Below are positions 1 to 8,778 of a stretch of DNA of 64,000 nt, one piece after another. The number at the start of each line of letters is the position of its first letter. Position 1 is the stretch's first letter. The notes beneath the pieces were generated by a model, which was not told the DNA's origin, ran no database searches, and was given only the letters and a program-made list of their open reading frames with translations. Both the position numbers and the translations under genes were made by a program. Source of the DNA: Desulfofundulus luciae (GTDB taxonomy: Bacteria; Bacillota; Desulfotomaculia; Desulfotomaculales; Desulfovirgulaceae); assembly GCF_030813795.1 (NCBI RefSeq), contig NZ_JAUSUX010000007.1:1-64000 (forward strand), read 5' to 3'.

Positions 1-2903
1 CCGGCATGGAAGCCGGGTGCAACTCCTTTGTGCAACAATGCGGGGAAATTGTCATATGGTTTCAATCCTCACCCGGCATGGAAGCCGGGTGCAACGCGTG
101 GGCCGGAGGTTTACCTTGCGGCTTCATCCTGTTTCAATCCTCACCCGGCATGGAAGCCGGGTGCAACTCCTTTGTGCAACAATGCGGGGAAATTGTCATA
201 TGGTTTCAATCCTCACCCGGCATGGAAGCCGGGTGCAACCTAATGCCCGGCCCATGCACCCGGACTGGGTGCGGTTTCAATCCTCACCCGGCATGGAAGC
301 CGGGTGCAACAGGGTTTCGCAAGTCGTCCGATACTGAATCCAGGTTTCAATCCTCACCCGGCATGGAAGCCGGGTGCAACGTTGCGCCGAGAATCACCCG
401 ACCACCCCCAAAAAAGTTTCAATCCTCACCCGGCATGGAAGCCGGGTGCAACATCCCGGCGACAGCTACTGACTACATCGAGGCCCTGTTTCAATCCTCA
501 CCCGGCATGGAAGCCGGGTGCAACCCCGGTTCTTGACCCGGACAAGCCGGCAGATAGGGTTTCAATCCTCACCCGGCATGGAAGCCGGGTGCAACTCCTG
601 GAGGGAGACTACGCCATCTGCCGCGACGCGGTTTCAATCCTCACCCGGCATGGAAGCCGGGTGCAACTCCACAGATCGGACAGACATTTTTGGGTTTTAA
701 TGTTTCAATCCTCACCCGGCATGGAAGCCGGGTGCAACTATCGTCAGCCCGCATTATTTCCCCTTTACTGGGGTTTCAATCCTCACCCGGCATGGAAGCC
801 GGGTGCAACGTGTCGTCTTTCATACTCATTGCTGGCCATCGCCAGTTTCAATCCTCACCCGGCATGGAAGCCGGGTGCAACCATTAGTGCCTCACCTCTT
901 TCGGTTCACCAGCTCTGTTTCAATCCTCACCCGGCATGGAAGCCGGGTGCAACCAGCAGGGTTGGGACGGGGTTGCCGGGTTTTTCTTGTTTCAATCCTC
1001 ACCCGGCATGGAAGCCGGGTGCAACATGCTCACCGTCCGGGGGCTTAAGCCGGCAACCGTGTTTCAATCCTCACCCGGCATGGAAGCCGGGTGCAACGGG
1101 CAATTATGAGGGCATTTGAGGAGGTTATCATGTTTCAATCCTCACCCGGCATGGAAGCCGGGTGCAACCTTAGGGAAACCCTTGAACTAAAGGAAAAGGA
1201 GCTTGTTTCAATCCTCACCCGGCATGGAAGCCGGGTGCAACCGCGGGCGGACCCTTCCCTTTCCACCGCCCGCAAGTTTCAATCCTCACCCGGCATGGAA
1301 GCCGGGTGCAACTGGAGCATCCGCCTCCGGGACAGGGAGTCCGTCCTGGTTTCAATCCTCACCCGGCATGGAAGCCGGGTGCAACGGGGGGGGTATTCTT
1401 TCTTACGGTGATTGGTCTATGTTTCAATCCTCACCCGGCATGGAAGCCGGGTGCAACGACGGCATGAGTACGATTGAGATCGCGAAGTATTTGTTTCAAT
1501 CCTCACCCGGCATGGAAGCCGGGTGCAACAGGACTGGGTGATTGATCGGGTAGGAGATGATCCACGTTTCAATCCTCACCCGGCATGGAAGCCGGGTGCA
1601 ACCAAGGCAATTTGCGGGGCATCGTCTGGAACGAACTGTTTCAATCCTCACCCGGCATGGAAGCCGGGTGCAACGGTATGATATAGACAAACAAAAGGAA
1701 TATAGGAAGGTTTCAATCCTCACCCGGCATGGAAGCCGGGTGCAACAACACAGCCCCCTGGGAAATAGATGACATAATCGTAGTTTCAATCCTCACCCGG
1801 CATGGAAGCCGGGTGCAACCCCGCCGGCCGGGGGAAAGTGGCCGGAGAAAGGAGGTTTCAATCCTCACCCGGCATGGAAGCCGGGTGCAACCGCAGGGTT
1901 TGACGGAGAAATACCAAGTGAAATCGTAGTTTCAATCCTCACCCGGCATGGAAGCCGGGTGCAACGTTCTGGAGCGCTGGGGTATTAGCCCCGGCCTCCA
2001 GTTTCAATCCTCACCCGGCATGGAAGCCGGGTGCAACCAGATTGTGCTAGAGATTTTAAAGCCGCATTACATGTTTCAATCCTCACCCGGCATGGAAGCC
2101 GGGTGCAACCCTGTATCACTATTTATTATTTCGTTGATAATATTAAGTTTCAATCCTCACCCGGCATGGAAGCCGGGTGCAACCATTGCGATGCTCCTTC
2201 AACTGTGGCGCGAAGATGTTTCAATCCTCACCCGGCATGGAAGCCGGGTGCAACACACCAAGTTGGTGTAGGATTGTAAGACAAGGTAAGGTTTCAATCC
2301 TCACCCGGCATGGAAGCCGGGTGCAACGCGGGTCGAGGTCGATGTAGTGGTTGCCGTCCAGGTTTCAATCCTCACCCGGCATGGAAGCCGGGTGCAACGC
2401 CTAGCCGGAGGTAAACAATATCACCGGGCGAGAAAGGTTTCAATCCTCACCCGGCATGGAAGCCGGGTGCAACCTCGGCTGAATAACATCAATAGGCTCC
2501 CAATCCGTGTTTCAATCCTCACCCGGCATGGAAGCCGGGTGCAACATACGGGCACTATATTGGCTGGCGGTGTATGTGTTGGTTTCAATCCTCACCCGGC
2601 ATGGAAGCCGGGTGCAACCCCTCTGCATACTTCGGAGTTAAACCAACCTCATGTTTCAATCCTCACCCGGCATGGAAGCCGGGTGCAACCTGACAAACGG
2701 CGGAAAGTTCATTGCAACACACAAGTTTCAATCCTCACCCGGCATGGAAGCCGGGTGCAACATTTCTGGGGGTACGGGAACGCAGGGTTTGATAAAGTTT
2801 CAATCCTCACCCGGCATGGAAGCCGGGTGCAACGCGGGCGGTGGATGGCTTCACCAGCCCGCACCAGTTTCAATCCTCACCCGGCATGGAAGCCGGGTGC
2901 AAC
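1..2903 (-). CRISPR. Type I-C CRISPR array, left end outside the window
   Basis: The stretch holds 40 complete 37-nt repeats plus a 23-nt partial repeat at 1-23, separated by 40 spacers of 33-38 nt (mostly 34-36). The repeats are identical as far as I could read them. On the minus strand each repeat starts GTTGCACCCGGC and ends AGGATTGAAAC. CACCCGGC and GCCGGGTG form an 8-bp stem around a 6-nt loop, leaving an 11-nt tail, which is the 5' handle expected of type I-C crRNAs. The first complete repeat is 59-95 and the last 2867-2903. Repeat polarity and the cas genes to the right put the leader at the right end, so spacers near 2900 are the youngest. The 35-nt spacers at 24-58 and 168-202 are identical. 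No spacer could be matched to a target by eye. Confidence 0.99.
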
Positions 2904-3081
2904 AGTTCGCGCACAGGTTCTTTTCCTGTGCGGTTTTAGCGGCCATCCAGCGCGAACCGGGCAGACCGGGGATTTTTTGACCGGCCGGGGCTCCTGTAAC
3001 TGCCCGGCCGGCCGTAAGAATGCCAAATCGCGATACATCCGGGTTTTGCAGCTCCACTGGGGATCCGCGCACCACCATCTT
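2904..3081 (-). promoter_or_regulatory. CRISPR leader region
   Basis: This is the 178-nt stretch between the last perfect repeat and a diverged repeat downstream of cas2, where the leader of a minus-strand array must lie. It is not strongly AT-rich. It contains two perfect inverted repeats: CGCACAGG/CCTGTGCG at 2910-2932, only six bases from the first repeat, and CCGGCCGGG/CCCGGCCGG at 2981-3011. A convincing -35/-10 pair for the array was not found. Assignment rests on position and repeat polarity. Confidence 0.6.
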
Positions 3082-3118
3082 TGTTTAATCCTTACCCGGC
3101 ATGAAAGCCTAATACCAC
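3082..3118 (-). repeat. Diverged solitary CRISPR repeat downstream of cas2
   Basis: A 37-nt segment matches the array repeat over its AATCC...ACCCGGCATG core but has lost most of the other stem arm. It sits about 40 nt past the cas2 stop codon and upstream of the leader, in the same orientation as the array. With G-U pairs the hairpin still forms except for one mismatch. It may be a fossil repeat or an mRNA processing site. Confidence 0.75.
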
Positions 3119-3158
3119 ACTTACGCCGCCCGAATTTCGCCATGCCCCGCGAGAGCCT

Positions 3159-3458
3159 TCACAGAATCAGCGGCCCATCGAAGTCCACATACCGGTCCTG
3201 GCCGTAAACCCTGAGGGAACCCTCCCTGCCGCCATGCAGTATGTAGATGCGGAGGCTGTCCCGTTTCTCATCGATGACTTTCCGGAGCCTGTAAATGAGT
3301 TCCTCGAGCTGAGCCGGTGTTACCCGGCACTCAAAGAGAGAATACTGGACCCGCTGGCCAAAGTTCTTGCAAATTGTTGCCACTTTCCGCAGACGGGCCT
3401 GCCCTTCCCTGCTTTCCATATTCACGTCGTAGGCAACGATGATGTCCATCCGCTTCAT
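3159..3458 (-). CDS. cas2: CRISPR-associated endoribonuclease Cas2
   Basis: This 99-residue protein is the small subunit of the Cas1-Cas2 integrase that inserts new spacers next to the leader. The N-terminal beta strand IIVAYDV carries the family aspartate at residue 11, followed by the ferredoxin-like fold and the usual FGQRVQYSLFECR segment. Length is normal for the family. The ATG overlaps the last codons of cas1 by four bases, so the two are translationally coupled. It is the last gene of the cas operon, with a diverged CRISPR repeat and the leader following. An ATG three codons downstream is an alternative start. Confidence 0.97.
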   Translation of the reverse strand: MKRMDIIVAYDVNMESREGQARLRKVATICKNFGQRVQYSLFECRVTPAQLEELIYRLRKVIDEKRDSLRIYILHGGREGSLRVYGQDRYVDFDGPLIL

Positions 3459-4489
3459 CGGGCAACAAACGGCGCGTATTCGGCCGCATCCTGGCGAAGA
3501 TGTCGCGCCAGCAGGCGCGCCTGGATGTGGGGGAGGAGCCCGACGGGTACCCGTTGACCAAGCAGAGGATGGGTGAGCTCCTCCTGTTTCCTTTTCTGAT
3601 AGGCCTCTAAAAAGGTCCGGCGGGCCCGGTCGGTAAGGTGGATGGCACCTCCCGGCCGCTCCAGGAAATCCTTTTCCGTTATCTGGCGGCGGTTCAGCAG
3701 CGTCAGCACCAGCCGGTCTGCCAGGAAGGCACGGAACTCCTCCATTAGATCCAGGGCCAGGGCAGGCCGACCGGGGCGCAGGGCGTGGAGGTAGCCGATC
3801 TGGGGATCAAGCCCGACCCCTTCACAGGCCGATACACAGTCATTGACCAGCAGGGCATAGGCAAAGGAGAGCAAAGCGTTCACCGGGTCCCGGGGCGGCC
3901 GCTTCGTTCTAATCTCAAAGCGCAGGGCGGGATCGTCCACCAGGATGAGCGAACTCAATACCGAAAAGTATACAGCGGCGGCCCGGCCCTCGATTCCGCG
4001 CAATTCATCCAGGTCCTCCGACCTGTTCACTTCCTTCAGGGCCGTTTCCAGCTCCCGGGCGGCCGGTTCAAGCCGGCAGGCCAGTTCGGGGTTATCGCGC
4101 ATTCCCCGGAGCAGCACGTGGCGGGCATTTCTAATCTTACCGGCCACAAAACGGCGTGCCAGGGCCTTACGACGGCACGCATCCCCGTAGGCCTCGTGCT
4201 GGGCCCGCCGCAAAAGGACGTTGCCAGATACCGGCCCGGCGAGGCGGGCCCGGAACTGGCCATTCTGGTCAAACCAGACGATATTCCGGCCGTCCTCGGC
4301 AAAACGGTGAATCAAAAAGGGGCTTAAGAGTACGTTGCCGAAAACGGCCAGTCCGCCCAGATGGTGCAGGGGTACCTGGAGCCGCTGAACCCGCTCGACT
4401 TCCACCTTGAGCGTATCGTGATCCAGGTGTATGTAGGCGCCCTGGGCTTGAATATACAGGGTATTAAGGAGTTGGTGCATCACTTCCAT
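3455..4489 (-). CDS. cas1: CRISPR-associated integrase Cas1 (type I-C)
   Basis: Cas1 catalyses spacer integration together with Cas2. The 344-residue product has a beta-rich N-terminal domain and an alpha-helical catalytic domain. The metal-binding set is visible as E167 in GIEGRAA, H235 in YLHALR and D247/E250 in LALDLMEEFR. The chosen ATG at 4489 has GGAG five bases upstream. An in-frame ATG at 4480 forms a TGATG overlap with the cas4 stop and is an alternative. The cas4-cas1-cas2 order is canonical for type I-C. Confidence 0.97.
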   Translation of the reverse strand: MEVMHQLLNTLYIQAQGAYIHLDHDTLKVEVERVQRLQVPLHHLGGLAVFGNVLLSPFLIHRFAEDGRNIVWFDQNGQFRARLAGPVSGNVLLRRAQHEAYGDACRRKALARRFVAGKIRNARHVLLRGMRDNPELACRLEPAARELETALKEVNRSEDLDELRGIEGRAAAVYFSVLSSLILVDDPALRFEIRTKRPPRDPVNALLSFAYALLVNDCVSACEGVGLDPQIGYLHALRPGRPALALDLMEEFRAFLADRLVLTLLNRRQITEKDFLERPGGAIHLTDRARRTFLEAYQKRKQEELTHPLLGQRVPVGLLPHIQARLLARHLRQDAAEYAPFVAR

Positions 4490-5076
4490 TCACGCTCCAG
4501 CCAGGCAGGGAGATCCCGCAGGGCAAAGGGCATACAGGCGTCCACCAGGGAACAGTCCCGGCAGCGTTCATCTGCCGCCGGAGGTGGCATGGAGCCGATC
4601 TGGAGCAACCGTCGCACGTCCAGGACCACCCTTTCCACCTGCGAACGGAGTTCGGGCGTAAAGCGAACCTCCCGCCTCCGGCGTGACCCGTGATGGTACA
4701 GGGCTCCCCGGAGCACGGGTCGTCCCAGCATTTCCTCAAGGCACAAGGCCTGGGCGCAGAGCTGCACCTCGTCGGCCCTCCTGGCCCGCCGGGGACCGGC
4801 CTTGTACTCAACCGGATAGGGGATGCCGTCCGGCAGGAACTCGACCACATCCGCCCTGCCAATTAACCCCAGACGCTCCGACCAGAGGGGGACGGCCAGC
4901 TCAACTCGAACTCCTTCCGCAGTGTAGTCGTGGGGCAGATCCACATTCTCGTGGGTCCGCCGCCCCCGTAAAGTGAAGAGATTTTCCTCCCAAACCTGTT
5001 CCAGGTGGATCAACGCGCACTGCCTGGGACAGTATACGTAGTGCTGCAGCGCACTGATGGGGATAGGTTCTTCCAC
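4480..5076 (-). CDS. cas4: CRISPR-associated exonuclease Cas4
   Basis: Cas4 is a RecB-family iron-sulfur nuclease that trims and orients prespacers so that integrated spacers carry the correct PAM. The 198-residue protein shows the N-terminal cluster cysteine in YCPRQC (C16), the nuclease residues D76 (GRADVVEF) and E90-x-K92 (PVEYKAG), and the C-terminal cysteines C172, C175 and C181. These are the four ligands expected for a 4Fe-4S cluster. It starts two bases after cas7 ends and its stop overlaps cas1, so it lies firmly inside the operon. Confidence 0.97.
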   Translation of the reverse strand: MEEPIPISALQHYVYCPRQCALIHLEQVWEENLFTLRGRRTHENVDLPHDYTAEGVRVELAVPLWSERLGLIGRADVVEFLPDGIPYPVEYKAGPRRARRADEVQLCAQALCLEEMLGRPVLRGALYHHGSRRRREVRFTPELRSQVERVVLDVRRLLQIGSMPPPAADERCRDCSLVDACMPFALRDLPAWLEREWK

Positions 5077-5078
5077 GG

Positions 5079-6176
5079 CTAGACCAGCCGGGTGATGGTA
5101 ACACCCGGAGGCACGTTCCCCTCCTCCACCATAACCTCATAGTCATTGAAGCTGCGAGGCACGCTTACCCCTTCTTTCCGGCTCACCCGGACCAATTCGA
5201 AGAGCTTGTGTGCCGGAGCATTGCCCTTAGCATTCTCGTGCGTGAAAACCCAGAGACCGCGCACATGCATCTCACCCCTTGAAGCTGAGCGGTCGTACTC
5301 GAAAAGGTTCCCCAGGGCCTCCCAAAGGGCCTCGAGATCTTCCTGGCTCACCTCGGTTTGCTGGGCCAGGAAAGGGTTGTAGAAACCGTGAGTCCGGTAA
5401 AGGCCGTAAGGTACAATCGGTTTCCGGCCCATCTCAGTGGTTCCAGTTACCAACCGTTCCTGCGTGGTACGAGCCTGACGGGTTATGGAGATGTCCAAGG
5501 GAAAGATTGGATCCAGGGAGCGGGCAAAGGTGAGTTGCACGGGTCCTCTCACCTGCCCAGCATTTAAGCCCGTGGCAAGCACGGCCCCAAACATACGGAT
5601 ATCGAAGTATTTAGCACACAGCCGCTTGCGCGCTTCCTCCCGGGTTTCACGGGTGATAGCCTTGCCTTTGTAACTCTTGGCTGCCTCCGCCAAGCGCTGG
5701 GCTAGTTGCTGAAGCTTTCTGGCAAGATCCTTCCGCTCTTCTTCCAGGCCCTCTGCGAGCAACCTGGCAATCTCCCTTTGCTTCAAAGCCTCGGCCGAGT
5801 AGATGAGTTGACCCCCGTCTAACAGAAAGCCCGCCTCTGCTTTGCGCTGTAGCCAGGCCAGAAGTTCCTCGTCTTCCTGTTCAGTCTCGTTAAGAGGTAC
5901 CTGCAAGGGCTCTACTCCGGCCTCCTTGAAGGCCTCAAAAATAAGGGTATTCAGAGCCACCTCGCTTTTAATAAAAATATCCTTCTTGAGAACCAAAGCC
6001 ACATAGTCCCGCACTTTGCGCTTCAAAGCCACATCGGTTATCAGGCCATGCATAGTCTCGGGGTCGATGCGGGGCAGGTTGCCTGCGTCAGGATCACCGT
6101 TAGGGTTACCGCTCTTAACGTCAAAGAGCAGTATAAATTCGTGCCGCCTATTGGGTTCTAGGTGTGCCTTTTCCAC
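5079..6176 (-). CDS. cas7: Type I-C Cascade backbone protein Cas7c (Csd2)
   Basis: Cas7 subunits polymerise along the crRNA spacer and form the filament of the interference complex. The 365-residue sequence opens with the family signature FDVKSGNPNGDPDAGN and continues through an RRM-like fold. A long charged helical insertion (about residues 105-190, rich in Glu, Lys and Arg) follows, and a conserved C-terminal part with GVTITRLV ends the protein. An ATG with a good upstream context begins 17 bases after cas8c ends. Cas7 is the most highly translated Cascade component in related systems, which fits its separate start. Confidence 0.96.
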   Translation of the reverse strand: MEKAHLEPNRRHEFILLFDVKSGNPNGDPDAGNLPRIDPETMHGLITDVALKRKVRDYVALVLKKDIFIKSEVALNTLIFEAFKEAGVEPLQVPLNETEQEDEELLAWLQRKAEAGFLLDGGQLIYSAEALKQREIARLLAEGLEEERKDLARKLQQLAQRLAEAAKSYKGKAITRETREEARKRLCAKYFDIRMFGAVLATGLNAGQVRGPVQLTFARSLDPIFPLDISITRQARTTQERLVTGTTEMGRKPIVPYGLYRTHGFYNPFLAQQTEVSQEDLEALWEALGNLFEYDRSASRGEMHVRGLWVFTHENAKGNAPAHKLFELVRVSRKEGVSVPRSFNDYEVMVEEGNVPPGVTITRLV

Positions 6177-6193
6177 GCTTACTGTGCACCTCC

Positions 6194-7915
6194 TCAGCTT
6201 TTTCGGCGGAACTCCGCCCGCTGGTGGTAGTAGCCCAAGGCAAACTCAGCCTGAGCTTTAAGGTTTAGGATCGAGGGGAAACCTTGCTGGGCGTCCAGGT
6301 AGGAGAGAATCTCTTCCAAAAACCCCTCGATCTCCCGGTAACCGCGTCCCTCCCTACGGATCTTGGGAAGATGGGACACCTTGGCCCGAGCAAGCAAGAG
6401 AGCGAGGTTCGCCGCAGGCGCTGCAGCTGTAGCTGCATAGAAACGGTCAGTCAGGGTGCTATTCAGGCTCCATCCAGAAGCGCGCTGTTGGGCTTCTTCC
6501 AGCACTGCAAGGAGCCTCCCACAAAGGTAAGCTGGTTCGTTGCGACCGGAATCCAGTCTTTCCATGCTCTTCACTTCCTCCCTCTCATAGGTCAGGGCAA
6601 GTTTGAGCAGGGCCGCTAGGGGGTGGAGCGCCCGATGGTTCTGTAGTACCCTGGGATTACGAAAGCGGCGCAACGCAACTCCCAGGAGTCCCTCACGCGG
6701 TCTTAGGCCCAAGTAGGCTGCACGCAGGAGGTCCTGGGTGAGGTTAGGATCACCGGCTTTCAGAGCATCCAGAAGGGCTGGGATGGGGAACACTTGCGGT
6801 TCCTCTCCCAGAGGGCCCACTATCCTCTGCCCATCTAGAAAAGCCCTGAGATTCTCTCTAAGCCTCCCCACTGAGGCCTCAAACCACTCCCGTACCACCA
6901 TCCTCCCCTTATTGGCCGAAAGCACTGCCAGGTAAAAGCAGCTTTGATCAATGTTCAGAGCGCTTGTTCTTGCAGTCCAGGGAACGGCCAGTAAAGAATC
7001 AAGCTGGGAAAGCTCTGCGGGTGGTCCCGTTTGCCCACCAGCATTGTCCAGCACTGAACCCAGGAGAGTTTCGAGATCGTAGGTTTGGTCTTCGTAGGAA
7101 AGCTCCACCTTTTTGTCCAACCAGAAAACCGCAAGCTGGTTTTCCAGACCGCTGGCCTCGGGGTTGCTTACTAAGGCGCGACGGTGTCGTTCGGCGCGGA
7201 TCAGGTAGTCGAGGGCATCCACCGCGTCGCTCCCACATGTAAAGCAGGTTGGAGCGTTCTCGGTCTGGGTCTTGCCAAAAGAGGTGAAGGCGTCACGGTT
7301 AAACGAGCTCACCTGGCACTTCTGACCCAGAACAACCACTTCACGCGGCAAGATGCGGAGCACGGGTCCTTCTTTACCGCATATAGAACAATAAGCCCTA
7401 TTTTTTGCCATCAGCTCCCGAGCGAGGTACTCTGACCAAAAGGCCTGCACCGCCCCGTCCTCGGTGAGGTTCTTTCCCTCCACCCGGAACTGCACAAGAT
7501 CCCTAGGCCCGACCCGCTCCCGAATCTGCTCTACATCGGATGATTTTAGAAAAGCAAGCAGTTGTGCCAGTTCCAGGAGCCCGGTCTCTCGATGGGCTTC
7601 CTCCAGAAGAGTCAGAAAGCCTTCATGCAGGAGCCTGGCTTCCTCTTCCTTACCGGGCTCGGCCTTGCCCAGGGCGTAGCGAGCATCGTCCGAGAGCAGG
7701 TAGGGCTTGAGGTTCTTCTTCGATGGGGTGCCGGAACGCTGCCGATCTGGTGCCAAGAAAGCGCGAACTTCTTTCTGCGTATACGGCCCCTCTAGATAGG
7801 GCCTGCCCTTCTCAAGGTTCACAATCCATTTAGGCACCTTCGGCTTGTACCCTGTTGGCGGTAACTCGCCCTCCCGCCGAAAACGCTCCGCGGCATCGAC
7901 CAGGGCTCTAAGCAT
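6194..7915 (-). CDS. cas8c: Type I-C Cascade large subunit Cas8c (Csd1)
   Basis: Cas8c recognises the PAM and recruits Cas3. The frame is open from 8047, but the true start is taken as the ATG at 7915 (MLRALVDAAERF), preceded by GGAGGAGGG and overlapping the cas5 stop, giving 573 residues. A zinc-finger-like region is visible with paired cysteines in AYCSICGKEG and CFTCGSDA, typical of Csd1 proteins. Type I-C cas8 genes often contain an internal start producing Cas11c. No particular internal start was identified here. The gene sits between cas5 and cas7 as usual. Confidence 0.95.
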   Translation of the reverse strand: MLRALVDAAERFRREGELPPTGYKPKVPKWIVNLEKGRPYLEGPYTQKEVRAFLAPDRQRSGTPSKKNLKPYLLSDDARYALGKAEPGKEEEARLLHEGFLTLLEEAHRETGLLELAQLLAFLKSSDVEQIRERVGPRDLVQFRVEGKNLTEDGAVQAFWSEYLARELMAKNRAYCSICGKEGPVLRILPREVVVLGQKCQVSSFNRDAFTSFGKTQTENAPTCFTCGSDAVDALDYLIRAERHRRALVSNPEASGLENQLAVFWLDKKVELSYEDQTYDLETLLGSVLDNAGGQTGPPAELSQLDSLLAVPWTARTSALNIDQSCFYLAVLSANKGRMVVREWFEASVGRLRENLRAFLDGQRIVGPLGEEPQVFPIPALLDALKAGDPNLTQDLLRAAYLGLRPREGLLGVALRRFRNPRVLQNHRALHPLAALLKLALTYEREEVKSMERLDSGRNEPAYLCGRLLAVLEEAQQRASGWSLNSTLTDRFYAATAAAPAANLALLLARAKVSHLPKIRREGRGYREIEGFLEEILSYLDAQQGFPSILNLKAQAEFALGYYHQRAEFRRKS

Positions 7916-8594
7916 TTTCTCCCTCCTCCATCCGGTAAAGCTCCTGGTACTTCTCTGGCGGCACCTTAAGCCAGCCCTGTTCCAGCCGCGCCGGGAAGAA
8001 GAAGGCCTGGGTATAGCCCTGAACCCGCCTAGCGCCTTGCGGACCATGCCGCATGAACTCGAGATCTACCCGCTTCTTACTTGCCACGAAGGCGATGTCG
8101 AAGAGCATTATTCCCAAGTCCAGGTTTAAGGCCGGGTCGGGGCTCTCCCCATCGGCAGGTGCAAAAAAGGCCGCAAATTCCCTGGTGCCGAGATAGGGCC
8201 GGTGATAGCACTGACCCCTCTCCACGCGGCGGTTAAACTGGTCGCGGTACTTGTAGACCGGATCGGTGGCCCAGGGCTGCAGGGACATTTCCGCCCGGAT
8301 CAGGTAGGCCACGTTCTTAAGCACCAGGCTGCAACGCTGCTGGCGGGCATCCTCCACAAAGAATGGGTTGCTTCCCTGGCGCCGGTCTATCTCGTTGCGC
8401 AAGATCACCATTTCGCTCCCCATATTGAGGACGCCAATAGCTCTAATCTCATAATGGAACTCCGGTTTCCAGAAAATGGCCTCCAGCACCCCCCGTGCTG
8501 CCGAAGGGGTCATGACCGGGTAGCTTACCCTTTCCACCTTAAATTCCGGGCGAGTAAAGCAGGCATACTCACCCCACACTTTAACCGTAACCAT
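7908..8594 (-). CDS. cas5c: Type I-C crRNA-processing and Cascade protein Cas5c (Csd5/Cas5d)
   Basis: In type I-C, Cas5 replaces Cas6: it cleaves pre-crRNA at the base of the repeat stem and stays on the 5' handle. The 228-residue protein starts MVTVKVWGEYACF at the ATG at 8594, with AGGTGG upstream. The open frame continues to 8684 through a degenerate CRISPR repeat, but those extra codons (CTR/LHPASVPGEN type) are repeat-derived and not protein. Family landmarks are FTRPEFKVERVSY, TPSAARGVLEA and YHRPYLGTREF. Its mRNA leader carries the mini-CRISPR described separately, which makes this gene a possible target of its own product. Confidence 0.96.
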   Translation of the reverse strand: MVTVKVWGEYACFTRPEFKVERVSYPVMTPSAARGVLEAIFWKPEFHYEIRAIGVLNMGSEMVILRNEIDRRQGSNPFFVEDARQQRCSLVLKNVAYLIRAEMSLQPWATDPVYKYRDQFNRRVERGQCYHRPYLGTREFAAFFAPADGESPDPALNLDLGIMLFDIAFVASKKRVDLEFMRHGPQGARRVQGYTQAFFFPARLEQGWLKVPPEKYQELYRMEEGENA

Positions 8595-8627
8595 TCCGGT
8601 CCGCTCCACCTGAACACCCCCGTGTTT

Positions 8628-8736
8628 GTTTCGATTCTCACCAGGCACAGAGGCCGGGTGCAACCCCGCTCTACGGTGCGGCATGGGACAGCATTGCTTG
8701 TTTTAATCCTCACCCGGCTTCTATGCCGGGTGCAAC
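8628..8736 (-). CRISPR. Two-repeat mini-CRISPR between cas3 and cas5
   Basis: Two 37-nt diverged repeats (8700-8736 and 8628-8664) flank a 35-nt spacer at 8665-8699, the same length as spacers in the main array. Orientation matches the array and the cas mRNA. The upstream copy keeps a perfect 8-bp stem although its loop has changed completely. The downstream copy keeps all but one pair. Handles are AGGATTAAAAC and AGAATCGAAAC. The unit lies wholly in the 184-nt cas3-cas5 gap and could be processed to a single crRNA-like RNA. Confidence 0.9.
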
Positions 8737-8778
8737 GACGTCAGCCAGGACAGGGAGCAACCGTGACCAAGCGACCTC

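Noticed and set aside
6-2980. Many long open frames across the CRISPR array
   Set aside because: They are repeat translations (FNPHPAWKPGAT, VSILTRHGSRVQ, FQSSPGMEAGCN) caused by the stop-free repeat, not genes.
5087-5108. Hairpin GCCGGGTG-ATGGTAA-CACCCGG at the cas7/cas4 junction resembling the repeat stem
   Set aside because: The arms are in swapped order relative to the repeat and the flanks do not match. It encodes the conserved end of Cas7 and is probably chance in GC-rich sequence.
8665-8699. Mini-CRISPR spacer as a guide to the cas3 promoter
   Set aside because: I compared its first bases (AAGCAATGCTG in crRNA sense) with TTC-preceded sites in 11018-11312 on both strands and saw no seed match. 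The idea stays open for other targets.
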